A DNA stretch of 7,145 bases from Erwinia sp. (lineage in GTDB: Bacteria; Pseudomonadota; Gammaproteobacteria; Enterobacterales; Enterobacteriaceae): assembly GCA_003512805.1 (NCBI GenBank), contig DOOK01000211.1, positions 1 through 7,145 of the forward strand. Reading direction: 5' to 3'. Shown here piece by piece: positions 1 to 6,335 of this stretch (position 1 is the first letter of the stretch; each line of letters begins with the position of its first letter). The translations under genes and the position numbers were made by a program. The notes beneath the pieces were generated by a model. It did no database searches. It saw only the letters and a program-made list of their open reading frames with translations, and was not told where the DNA came from.

Positions 1-92
1 GGCGATTATTATTCGCTGTAGGTAGCCGGTATTATGCAGGAGAGTCAATCAGTGATTTCTTACCCGTTTAAACAGCCTGCTCACTAACATGG

Positions 93-101
93 TGCTATAA
101 G
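93..101 (+). promoter_or_regulatory. Possible extended -10 promoter element for dbpA
   Basis: The sequence TG-C-TATAAG matches the extended -10 pattern (TGnTATAAT) with one mismatch. No good -35 hexamer lies 16-18 bp upstream, which is tolerated at extended -10 promoters. Transcription would start near 108 and leave a leader of about 65 nt before the GTG start. A second -10-like hexamer, TACACT at 130-135, lacks a recognisable -35. This is assigned by eye only. Confidence 0.35.
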
Positions 102-172
102 AGAGTAACGTCCGTCGGCGCTTTTCTGTTACACTCTGCCGCAATTCCCCCTCCGGTTTTAGAGAGTAATTT

Positions 173-1552
173 GTGAGCGCTTTTTCAACCCTGACTTCCC
201 TGCCAGCCAGCCAGATCGCCAATCTGAACGAGCTGGGCTATCATACCATGACGCCTGTTCAGGCCGCGTCGCTTCCGGCGATCCTGGACGGTCGCGACGT
301 CCGTGCGCAGGCGAAAACGGGCAGCGGTAAAACGGCTGCTTTCGGCCTTGGCGTAATGCAGCGTATTGACGCCACGCAGTTTGTTACCCAGTCACTGGTA
401 CTTTGCCCAACGCGCGAGCTGGCCGATCAGGTCACTAAAGAGCTGCGGCGCCTGGCGCGCTTTACCGCCAATATTAAAATCCTGACCCTGTGTGGTGGCC
501 AGCCTATGGGCGCCCAGCGCGATTCGCTGGTACACGCGCCGCATATCGTTGTCGGCACCCCGGGCCGTATTCTTGACCATCTGAAACGTGAAACGTTGCA
601 GCTCGGCCAGCTGAGCACGCTGGTGCTGGATGAAGCAGACCGCATGTTAGAGATGGGTTTCCGCGATGATATCGATGCCATTATCAGCTATACGCCACCA
701 GCACGTCAGACGCTGCTTTTTTCGGCGACCTGGCCGCAGGATATCGCCAAAATCAGTCAACGTGTTCAGCGCGATCCGCTCAGTGTGGAAACGGATGTGG
801 TCAGCGATTTGCCTGCGGTTGAGCAAACTTTCTATGAAGCCGGCACGCGCGAAAAACTGCCTGCATTAATCGGTCTGCTAAGCGACAAGCAGCCTGCTTC
901 GTGCGTGGTATTTTGCAATACCCGGCGCGAATGCGACGATATTGCTGCTGCGCTGGAAGGGCAACAAATTAGCGCGCTGGCGCTGCATGGCGATCTTGAA
1001 CAGCGCGATCGGGACCAGGTACTGATCCGTTTCGCTAACGGCAGCTGTCGCGTGCTGGTGGCAACGGACGTCGCCGCCCGAGGACTGGATATTAAAGCAC
1101 TGGCGATGGTGGTGAACTATCAACTGTCTTACGATCCGGAAGTGCATGTACACCGCATTGGCCGTACGGCCCGTGCAGGTGCGGAAGGTGTGGCAATCAG
1201 CCTGGTTGCACCAGACGAGATGATCCGTGCCCATGCGTTGGAAGACTTTTTGCAGCAGAAGCTGAACTGGCGAAATGTTTCAGAGTTGAAAAGCGTGGCA
1301 CCGCGGCCGCTGCCGGCGGAAATGGCAACCCTCAGTCTGGACGGCGGCCGTAAGGCAAAAATTCGTCCTGGCGATATTCTGGGGGCATTGACCGGTGAGG
1401 CGGGATTGAGCGGCGACGCTATCGGCAAAATTGATATCGGCCCGACGCAGGCTTATGTCGCCATTCGTCAGCACAGCGCACGTCAGGTAATGAAGCAGCT
1501 GCAGCAGGTGAAAATCAAAGGGAAAACCTGTCGTGCCCGCCTGCTGAAATAG
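173..1552 (+). CDS. dbpA: ATP-dependent RNA helicase DbpA (DEAD-box)
   Basis: The 459-residue product is a DEAD-box helicase which, by family knowledge, uses ATP to remodel the peptidyl-transferase region of 23S rRNA (hairpin 92) during large-subunit assembly in the cytoplasm. Visible motifs, in order: Q motif ending TMTPVQ (25-30), Walker A AKTGSGKT (47-54), PTRELA (79-84), GG (108-109), TPGR (129-132), DEAD (153-156), SAT (184-186), FCNT (247-250), ATDVAARGLD (297-306) and HRIGRTARAG (327-336). Residues from about 382 onward (EMATLSLDGG, IRPGDILGALTG, KIKGKTCRARLLK) form the DbpA-specific RRM-like rRNA-binding domain, which separates it from RhlE, SrmB and DeaD. Length is close to E. coli DbpA (457 as I recall). 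The start is GTG, fixed by the conserved N-terminal AFSTL; a weak AGAGAG lies 7-12 bases upstream. All catalytic motifs are intact, and the next gene is convergent. Confidence 0.97.
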   Translation: MSAFSTLTSLPASQIANLNELGYHTMTPVQAASLPAILDGRDVRAQAKTGSGKTAAFGLGVMQRIDATQFVTQSLVLCPTRELADQVTKELRRLARFTANIKILTLCGGQPMGAQRDSLVHAPHIVVGTPGRILDHLKRETLQLGQLSTLVLDEADRMLEMGFRDDIDAIISYTPPARQTLLFSATWPQDIAKISQRVQRDPLSVETDVVSDLPAVEQTFYEAGTREKLPALIGLLSDKQPASCVVFCNTRRECDDIAAALEGQQISALALHGDLEQRDRDQVLIRFANGSCRVLVATDVAARGLDIKALAMVVNYQLSYDPEVHVHRIGRTARAGAEGVAISLVAPDEMIRAHALEDFLQQKLNWRNVSELKSVAPRPLPAEMATLSLDGGRKAKIRPGDILGALTGEAGLSGDAIGKIDIGPTQAYVAIRQHSARQVMKQLQQVKIKGKTCRARLLK

Positions 1553-1571
1553 CAGGGCGGGCAGTCTCGCG

Positions 1572-1599
1572 AACACCCTGCCATAACAGGGTGTTATGG
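1572..1599. terminator. Intergenic hairpin region with two alternative folds between dbpA and the ABM gene
   Basis: Arms AACACCCTG (1572-1580) and CAGGGTGTT (1587-1595) form a perfect 9-bp stem with a 6-nt loop. The overlapping arms CCATAAC (1581-1587) and GTTATGG (1593-1599) form a competing 7-bp stem. The element lies 19 bp after the dbpA stop and just beyond the stop of the convergent ABM gene at 1602, the usual place for a shared terminator. Neither side has a T-run, so intrinsic termination is uncertain; it may instead be a 3'-end-protecting hairpin or a Rho-dependent end. Confidence 0.5.
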
Positions 1600-1601
1600 C
1601 T

Positions 1602-1889
1602 TCAGAATTTCATCACTTCCGGTGGCTGAGCCAGCAGTGGTTCGGCATCGGCCATCAGGGTTTTAAAGTGGGTCTGATTGCCATGCGTGTCTACGGCCTG
1701 AGCATCCTGCCAGGTTTCGTGAAAAAGAAACACGTTACCGTCTTCTACGCTGCGGTACAGGTCGTAATGAAGACAGCCTTCTTCCGCACGCGCCGGCTTA
1801 ACGCCTGCATTAAGCACTTTTTTCAGTTCGTCTGCTTTACCTGCACGGGCGGTGAATTTCGCTACGATACGCACATGTTTGTCGCTCAT
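1602..1889 (-). CDS. Small ABM-domain protein, putative quinol monooxygenase (YgiN-like)
   Basis: The 95-residue product matches the antibiotic biosynthesis monooxygenase (ABM, dimeric alpha/beta barrel) family. It has an N-terminal beta strand (VRIVAKFTAR, 6-15), a helix beginning GKADELKKVL (17-26), the family signature P-AR-EEGCLHYDLYRS (32-47), then FLFHETWQD (54-62) and the paired histidines of HGNQTHF (69-75). Relatives include YgiN (quinol oxidation) and LsrG (AI-2 phosphate processing). They act as cytosolic dimers, and many lack bound cofactors. The start is supported by a strong AAGGAGA seven bases upstream of ATG. It is a single-gene unit, convergent with dbpA and divergent from the DUF333 lipoprotein gene. 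The substrate cannot be told from sequence; quinone or aldehyde chemistry is inferred. No gene symbol is assigned because several paralogues share this signature. Confidence 0.85.
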   Translation of the reverse strand: MSDKHVRIVAKFTARAGKADELKKVLNAGVKPARAEEGCLHYDLYRSVEDGNVFLFHETWQDAQAVDTHGNQTHFKTLMADAEPLLAQPPEVMKF

Positions 1890-2080
1890 TGTATTCTCCT
1901 TAGATAAAACCGGGTGTAAGGCCGTTTTCGTTCAACAGGTTTCACTGTCGAAGAGAAAATCCTATCATGCCATAAATTGCTTAGTCCTTCAGGCCGTTAC
2001 GCTATTTATTCAGCGGTGCTTATGACTGAACGCACATAATGCCAACAGCAAAAAAGGCGGGCAGGTGACAACGTCACGTT

Positions 2081-2109
2081 ATTATAACCCTGTCAGCAGG
2101 CATTGCCGA
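2081..2109 (-). promoter_or_regulatory. Candidate promoter for the ABM gene between the palindromes
   Basis: On the - strand, a perfect TATAAT (2081-2086) lies 17 bp from TCGGCA (2104-2109), which matches 4 of 6 bases of the -35 consensus. The predicted start falls in the 2065-2077 palindrome, while the other palindrome lies just upstream of the -35, which fits repression. The resulting leader to ATG 1889 would be about 185 nt, which is long, so a closer promoter missed by eye remains possible. Confidence 0.4.
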
Positions 2110-2117
2110 CTTATAAG
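2090..2117 (+). promoter_or_regulatory. Candidate + strand promoter facing the lipoprotein gene
   Basis: CTGTCA (2090-2095, 4 of 6 consensus) and TATAAG (2112-2117, 5 of 6) are 16 bp apart. The -10 abuts the palindrome at 2117-2129, mirroring the - strand promoter on the other side. It would give a leader of roughly 155 nt. Its symmetry with the opposite promoter is the main support. Confidence 0.3.
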
Positions 2118-2211
2118 TGACGTTGTCACTTGCGAGGGCTGCATAAGTAAAATAAGAAAGTCGGCTATTGCCATTCATTAATTTTAATTTCGTAAATATT
2201 CGTGACTCCAC

Positions 2212-2240
2212 TCGACCCTGACAAAATACTGACATATGCT
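2212..2240 (+). promoter_or_regulatory. Candidate proximal promoter of the DUF333 lipoprotein gene
   Basis: TCGACC (2212-2217) and TATGCT (2235-2240) each match 4 of 6 consensus bases with a 17-bp spacer. Transcription would start near 2247, about 30 nt before the ATG. The match is weak and may be chance. Confidence 0.3.
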
Positions 2241-2276
2241 GACCCACGCCCAAATCCCTCTTCCCGGAGTTTTTTC

Positions 2277-2540
2277 ATGAAAGCAGCGATATTTCTGCTT
2301 GCTGGTTGCGTCCTGCTTACCGGCTGTAGCCACGATAATGAACCGCCGCAGCAGGCTACCAGTGCCCATGTACCGACTAAAGTGGTGATGTCGGATCTGG
2401 CTGCCAGCGCCTGTTCAAACGCCGGAGGCACGCTGGCGCTTTCACGCCAGCTGGATGGTAGCGCCGTAGGAATGTGCCAGCTGGCTAACGGTCGTCGCTG
2501 CGGGGAGAATGCGTTAGCCAACGGCAGCTGTATTCGCTAA
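2277..2540 (+). CDS. ydbJ: DUF333 family lipoprotein (YdbJ-like)
   Basis: The 87-residue product begins with a short lipoprotein signal peptide ending in the lipobox LTGC, so the mature N terminus is lipidated Cys17. Ser at +2 favours sorting to the outer membrane. After a linker, residues 41-87 fit the DUF333 pattern, with ACSNAGGTLALS (45-56), VGMC (64-67), NGRRC (71-75) and GSC (83-85). The four mature cysteines besides Cys17 (46, 67, 75, 85) could form two disulfides in the periplasm. An in-frame ATG 25 codons upstream (2202) is rejected: the one at 2277 has GGAG seven bases before it and gives a normal signal peptide. Function is unknown in this family. The ydbJ symbol rests on domain plus proximity to ldhA. 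It converges on ldhA with 7 bp between stops. Confidence 0.85.
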   Translation: MKAAIFLLAGCVLLTGCSHDNEPPQQATSAHVPTKVVMSDLAASACSNAGGTLALSRQLDGSAVGMCQLANGRRCGENALANGSCIR

Positions 2541-2585
2541 AAGGCTGTCACCCTGTCAGGTTGTTATCGCAAGGGTCGCCTTTTT
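2539..2585. terminator. Bidirectional terminator between ydbJ and ldhA
   Basis: AAAAGGC (2539-2545) pairs with GCCTTTT (2578-2584), and ACCCT (2550-2554) pairs with AGGGT (2572-2576), giving an interrupted stem ending in a T-run on the + strand. The same structure read on the - strand also ends in TTTT, so it can serve both convergent genes. It overlaps the last codons of ldhA and the stop of ydbJ, which makes this junction very compact. Confidence 0.75.
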
Positions 2586-3540
2586 CCAACTGTTGTAGAT
2601 TCTGCAGCGTGGTTTCAGCAATACTGGTCAGCGCCTCTGCCGTCAGGAAAGCCTGGTGGCCGGTAAAAAGCACGTTATGACAGGCGGACAGGCGACGGAA
2701 AATATCATCCTGAATGACGTCGTTGGATTTATCCTCAAAAAAGAGATCGCGCTCGTTTTCATACACGTCCATGCCCAACGAGCCGATTTTCTGCATTTTT
2801 AGCGCGTCAATCGCAGCCTGTGAATCGATCAGGCCGCCCCGGCTGGTATTAATAATCATCACGCCGTCCTTCATCTGCTGGAAAGCCGCCATATTCAACA
2901 GGTGATTGTTCTCGGGCGTTAACGGACAGTGCAGTGAAATGACATCCGACTCCCTGAACAGCGTTTTGATATCAACATAACTGGCGCCCAGTTCCAGCGC
3001 CTGCGGGTTAGGATAAGGATCGAAGGCCAGGAGTCGCATCCCGAACCCTTTCAGAATACGCAGCGTGGCGATGCCGATTTTGCCCGTGCCGATGATACCG
3101 GCGGTACGACCGTGCATGTTAAAGCCGATCAGCCCCTCCAGGGAAAAGTTTGCGTCGCGGGTGCGCTGATAGGCGCGGTGAATACGGCGGTTCAGCGTCA
3201 TCATCATGCCAACCGTGTGTTCTGCCACGGCTTCAGGCGAGTAGGCCGGCACGCGGACCACTTTTAACCCTAACGCTTTCGCCGCATCCAGATCGACATT
3301 ATTGAACCCGGCGCAGCGCAGCGCGATATATTTAATACCCAGCGCCGCCAGCTCTTCCAGCACCTCGCGGCCCCCATCGTCGTTAACGAAAATGCAGACG
3401 CCGTCACAGCCTGCCGCCGTCTTCGCGGTGCGCGGTGAGAGCAAAAAATCAAAATATTCCAGCTCAAATCCATAGCTTTCGTTAACCTGATCAAGGTATT
3501 TCCGGTCGTACTGTTTGGTACTGTATACCGCAAGTTTCAT
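2548..3540 (-). CDS. ldhA: D-lactate dehydrogenase, fermentative (NAD-dependent)
   Basis: The 330-residue cytosolic enzyme reduces pyruvate to D-lactate with NADH, regenerating NAD+ during fermentation. It belongs to the D-2-hydroxyacid dehydrogenase family. Seen in the sequence: the Rossmann motif GIIGTGKIG (148-156) followed by the acidic Asp174 in LLAFDPYP, and the catalytic set Arg234 (NTSRG), Glu263 (YENERD) and His295 (FTGHQAF). MKLAVYSTKQYD at the N terminus matches E. coli LdhA, which is 329 residues as I recall. The frame stays open to an ATG at 3591, but the start at 3540 is chosen because GGAG lies about nine bases upstream and the 17 extra residues have no family counterpart. The gene is transcribed alone, divergent from ydbH. 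Confidence 0.97.
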   Translation of the reverse strand: MKLAVYSTKQYDRKYLDQVNESYGFELEYFDFLLSPRTAKTAAGCDGVCIFVNDDGGREVLEELAALGIKYIALRCAGFNNVDLDAAKALGLKVVRVPAYSPEAVAEHTVGMMMTLNRRIHRAYQRTRDANFSLEGLIGFNMHGRTAGIIGTGKIGIATLRILKGFGMRLLAFDPYPNPQALELGASYVDIKTLFRESDVISLHCPLTPENNHLLNMAAFQQMKDGVMIINTSRGGLIDSQAAIDALKMQKIGSLGMDVYENERDLFFEDKSNDVIQDDIFRRLSACHNVLFTGHQAFLTAEALTSIAETTLQNLQQLEKGDPCDNNLTG

Positions 3541-3577
3541 GGCTGTTCTCCTGTATCCTTCAGATAGCGTTGCCTTA

Positions 3578-3606
3578 ACAATACTTCGCATCGGGCCGCG
3601 AGTCAG
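3578..3606 (-). promoter_or_regulatory. Candidate ldhA promoter
   Basis: On the - strand, CTGACT (3601-3606) and TATTGT (3578-3583) each match 4 of 6 consensus bases with a 17-bp spacer. Transcription would start near 3571, about 30 nt before the ldhA ATG. The spacing is good and the hexamers are moderate. No clear FNR or ArcA site was identified by eye. Confidence 0.35.
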
Positions 3607-3626
3607 CCAATGCCGGGCAATATTTG

Positions 3627-3656
3627 TTGGGTCGGGTAATAATTACCGCCTAAAAT
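3627..3656 (+). promoter_or_regulatory. Candidate ydbH promoter overlapping a 13-bp palindrome
   Basis: TAAAAT (3651-3656, 5 of 6) lies 18 bp after TTGGGT (3627-3632, 3 of 6). The spacer contains a perfect palindrome, GGTAAT-A-ATTACC (3635-3647), which a dimeric regulator could occupy. Support is weak for the promoter; the palindrome itself is certain. Confidence 0.3.
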
Positions 3657-3716
3657 CTTCTCGCGGCGCGCAGGACGTGCCATGATTTACGCCTTAACGT
3701 AAGGAATGGATGACGT

Positions 3717-6335
3717 ATGACCCGGGGCTGGAAGCTTTTTATTATCGCCATTGCGGCCGCTGCGGTCTTAGCCGGAACCGTCCTGATCACGCTAAGCTGG
3801 TGGCTGCCGAGGCTGGCGGGATTCTGGCTACCCGCCGCCACGACGGTCAGGCTGGATGGCAATCCTCGCTGGCGTTCAGGGGCCGTGTGGATACCCGGTA
3901 TCCGTTACCGCACTGGGGACTGCGAGCTGGCCCGGGCGAGCGGCGTGACGCTGGGACGGCGGCAGGGTCGCTGGTTGCTGGGTGCGTCCCGGTTGGAAGT
4001 AAACAGCGTTTGTTTCAGCCAGCTGTCAGAAAGCCGCGACCAGCCTACCGCGCCGCGTTCGCTGGCGGAGTGGCAGTCAATGCTGCCAAAGGCAGATGTC
4101 ATTCTTTCGCGCGTCAGCGTGCTTCCCTGGCAGAACTGGGCCGGCTCGTTAAGGCTCAGTCTCGATCCGCACCAGCAACGTCTCAGCTGGCAGGGCGAAA
4201 ACCTTTCTTTAAGGGCTTTGTTAACAGGTCAGCAAATGGATGTACAGTCGCTGACGCTTGACGTACCCGGTATGACCGGGCCTGTTAGCGTAACAGGTTT
4301 GCTGACGCTGCCAACCATTCCTGACCATCTGCCGGACAGTGGCGAACTGGCGGCCACGCTGGAAACGGCAAGCGTTCCGCAGCCGCTGCGGGCCAGTCTT
4401 AACTGGCAGCAGAACAGCGGCACGCTGACCCTCAGGACGCCGGACGAGCAAGAGCCGCTACTGATGCTGCCCTGGCAGGTTTCCGCCCAGCAAATTGCGG
4501 TCAGCCAGGGGCATTGGCGCTGGCCCTGGGCCGCACAGCCGGTATCGGGCGGCATAGCCATGACGTTTAATCACTGGCAGCACGGCCTGTCAGAGATGGA
4601 GATGACGGGGCGCCTTAACGTTCTGACCCAGGGGCGCGGCGGCAAAGGCAACGTTGTGCTGTCGGTGGGGCCTGGTCGTCTTGACTGGACGCAGAGCCAG
4701 CTGCCGTTTCGCCTGACGGGCGAAAGCAAGCTGGCACAGCTGCTTTTTTTCGCGAGTATTCCCGGCACGTTACAAGGCCCGCTGCTTGATCCCGTATTGC
4801 ATCTTCACCCCGGTGCGCTGCTGAGAATGCGCGGGCGCCTGCTCTCCACGCTGAAAGTAGATGAAGCACGCTGGCCGCTTTCCGGCGTGACGGTATCTTC
4901 CGCAGGCATCGACGGAAGGCTGCAGGCTATTCTTACCGCGCACGATGCCCAGCTGGGGCGGTTTCGTCTTCATCTGGACGGTCGTGCCACGGCATTCTGG
5001 CCGGATAAAGGCCGTTGGCTCTGGGGCTATTGGGGCGATGGATTCATGGCACCCCTGGCCGCGAAATGGGATGTGAAAGGACGGGGAAACTGGCAAGACC
5101 GGCAAATTGAACTCAACTCTTTATCCACCGGATTCGATCGAATCCGTTACGGCGGGGTAACCATGATCGCGCCGAGGTTAACGCTGGCGGAGCCGGTTCG
5201 CTGGCGGCGCGATGAGACAGACCCTGCTTTTAGCGGACGTTTTCGGCTCAACGCACAGCACACTCGCTTCGCCAGCGGTGGCTATCTGCCACCTGCAGCG
5301 CTATTACTCGGCATCAAAGGTAGCGATCCCACGCATTTTCTCTATAAGGGAAGCCTGACGGCCGACCCGGTAGGGCCGGTACGCGTGCAGGGACGGTGGG
5401 ACGGCGAGCGGCTGCGCGGCCAGGCCTGGTGGCCACAGCAGTCGCTAAAGGTTTTCCAGTCGCTGTTAAGCGATGAGCTAAAAATGACTATTCGTGACGG
5501 CACGCTGAAAGCTCAGGTGGCTTTTTCAGCCGCTGCGGATCAGGGCTTTACCGCTGGCGGCCATTGGGTGGTCAGCGACGGCAGCGTGCGTACGCCGGAT
5601 AACGAGTTTACGGGCGTCGATTTTTCTTTACCCTTCAGGCTGCAGACGGGCCAGTGGTACTTTGGCGCGAAGGGGCCGGTTTCGCTGCGCATTAAAAAGA
5701 TCGACAATCAGTTTGCGCTGCAAAATATCCGCGCCGATCTTCAGGGATGGTACCCCTGGAGCGAAGCCCGGCCGCTGCGTTTAAGCAACGTCGGGGTGGA
5801 CGTGTTGGGCGGCGGACTAAGTTTGCTAAGTCTTCAGCTACCGCAAACCGAGGCGGCCACGCTGCGGCTGAACCATATCAGCATGAGCGAGCTGGTCACG
5901 GCTATCCAGCCGAAAAAAATCGCCATGTCCGGCCACGTTAATGGCGCGCTTCCGCTGTGGCTGGACAACGGTGCCTGGCTGGTAAAAAAGGGCTGGATAA
6001 CCAACAGCGGCCCGCTGACGCTGCGGCTGGATAAAGAGTTTGCCGACGCCCTGGCGGCCGGTAATATTGCGGCAGGCGCGGCAACAGACTGGCTGCGTTA
6101 CATGGAAATTTCTCGTAGCCAGGCCACGCTGGATATTGATAATAAAGGCAACATGCACCTGGCCGCACAGGTTAACGGCACCAGCCGCTTCAGCAATAAA
6201 AATCAGCATGTCTCGCTGCACTACACGCAGCAGGAGAATATTTTTCAGCTCTGGCGCAGCCTGCGTTTTGGTGACAATTTGCAATCCTGGACAGAGCAGC
6301 ACGCCGCGCTGCCAGCACAAGGAAAAACGGAATGA
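3717..6335 (+). CDS. ydbH: AsmA-like intermembrane phospholipid transport protein YdbH
   Basis: The 872-residue product matches E. coli YdbH (879 as I recall) from end to end. YdbH, YhdP and TamB are large inner-membrane-anchored AsmA-like proteins that span the periplasm and share the job of moving phospholipids to the outer membrane. Residues about 7-29 form one N-terminal membrane anchor (LFIIAIAAAAVLAGTVLI). The rest is a beta-rich periplasmic body with many alternating hydrophobic strands and Trp residues. The C-terminal block with LWRSLRFGDNLQSW (845-858) is conserved in the family. The only cysteines are Cys69 and Cys99, just after the anchor. The start at 3717 is preferred because it keeps the anchor; AAGGA at 3701-3705 is the likely ribosome site. 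The stop overlaps the ynbE start (ATGA). Older annotation calls the family dicarboxylate transport, which is misleading. Confidence 0.95.
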   Translation: MTRGWKLFIIAIAAAAVLAGTVLITLSWWLPRLAGFWLPAATTVRLDGNPRWRSGAVWIPGIRYRTGDCELARASGVTLGRRQGRWLLGASRLEVNSVCFSQLSESRDQPTAPRSLAEWQSMLPKADVILSRVSVLPWQNWAGSLRLSLDPHQQRLSWQGENLSLRALLTGQQMDVQSLTLDVPGMTGPVSVTGLLTLPTIPDHLPDSGELAATLETASVPQPLRASLNWQQNSGTLTLRTPDEQEPLLMLPWQVSAQQIAVSQGHWRWPWAAQPVSGGIAMTFNHWQHGLSEMEMTGRLNVLTQGRGGKGNVVLSVGPGRLDWTQSQLPFRLTGESKLAQLLFFASIPGTLQGPLLDPVLHLHPGALLRMRGRLLSTLKVDEARWPLSGVTVSSAGIDGRLQAILTAHDAQLGRFRLHLDGRATAFWPDKGRWLWGYWGDGFMAPLAAKWDVKGRGNWQDRQIELNSLSTGFDRIRYGGVTMIAPRLTLAEPVRWRRDETDPAFSGRFRLNAQHTRFASGGYLPPAALLLGIKGSDPTHFLYKGSLTADPVGPVRVQGRWDGERLRGQAWWPQQSLKVFQSLLSDELKMTIRDGTLKAQVAFSAAADQGFTAGGHWVVSDGSVRTPDNEFTGVDFSLPFRLQTGQWYFGAKGPVSLRIKKIDNQFALQNIRADLQGWYPWSEARPLRLSNVGVDVLGGGLSLLSLQLPQTEAATLRLNHISMSELVTAIQPKKIAMSGHVNGALPLWLDNGAWLVKKGWITNSGPLTLRLDKEFADALAAGNIAAGAATDWLRYMEISRSQATLDIDNKGNMHLAAQVNGTSRFSNKNQHVSLHYTQQENIFQLWRSLRFGDNLQSWTEQHAALPAQGKTE

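Larger units (their letters stand above)
2065..2129. repeat. Pair of inverted 13-bp palindrome copies, putative operators
   Basis: GTGACAACGTCAC at 2065-2077 recurs as its exact reverse complement, GTGACGTTGTCAC, at 2117-2129. Each copy is itself a palindrome with 5-bp half-sites GTGAC and GTCAC around a 3-bp core. The centres are 52 bp apart, close to five helical turns, so both copies would face the same side of the DNA. TTATAA occurs on the inner side of both. The arrangement resembles a two-site operator for a dimeric repressor. I do not recognise the motif as that of any named regulator. Confidence 0.75.
1890..2276. other. 387-bp non-coding intergenic region
   Basis: This is the regulatory space between the divergent ABM and lipoprotein genes. 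I see no convincing coding region: open frames are a few codons long or are antisense to the lipoprotein gene. It contains the paired palindromes at 2065-2129, candidate divergent promoters between them, an A-run at 2050-2055, an AT-rich stretch at 2141-2200 and a candidate proximal promoter at 2212-2240. No tRNA or recognisable small RNA is apparent. Confidence 0.7.

Noticed and set aside
1596..1907. 103-residue + strand ORF antisense to the ABM gene
   Set aside because: The - strand frame has a strong ribosome site and the ABM signature; this one is its complement shadow.
2050..2077. Intrinsic terminator on the - strand (GTGAC hairpin followed by six T)
   Set aside because: The stem is only 5 bp with a 3-nt loop and is separated from the T-run by 9 bases, so it does not fit a functional terminator.
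2065..2129. CRISPR-like or iteron array
   Set aside because: There are only two repeat copies, in inverted rather than direct orientation, with no further units or cas or rep genes.
2202..2276. N-terminal extension of the DUF333 lipoprotein to an ATG at 2202
   Set aside because: It would bury the lipoprotein signal peptide behind 25 polar, proline-rich residues, and ATG 2277 has the ribosome site.
2165..2521. 118-residue - strand ORF antisense to the lipoprotein gene
   Set aside because: The opposite strand carries a complete lipobox and DUF333 pattern; the antisense product is compositionally odd and unlike any known family.
3541..3591. N-terminal extension of LdhA to an ATG at 3591 (17 extra residues)
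   Set aside because: LdhA starts at MKLAVYSTKQYD in known homologues, and a good GGAG site precedes ATG 3540. The extension overlaps the candidate promoter.
3710..4261. 183-residue + strand ORF in another frame at the start of ydbH
   Set aside because: It lies wholly over the conserved N-terminal part of YdbH, has no recognisable domain and is a shadow of GC-rich coding sequence.
5838..6320. 160-residue - strand ORF antisense to the end of ydbH
   Set aside because: It is antisense to the most conserved part of YdbH, shows no family signature and has no clear ribosome site.
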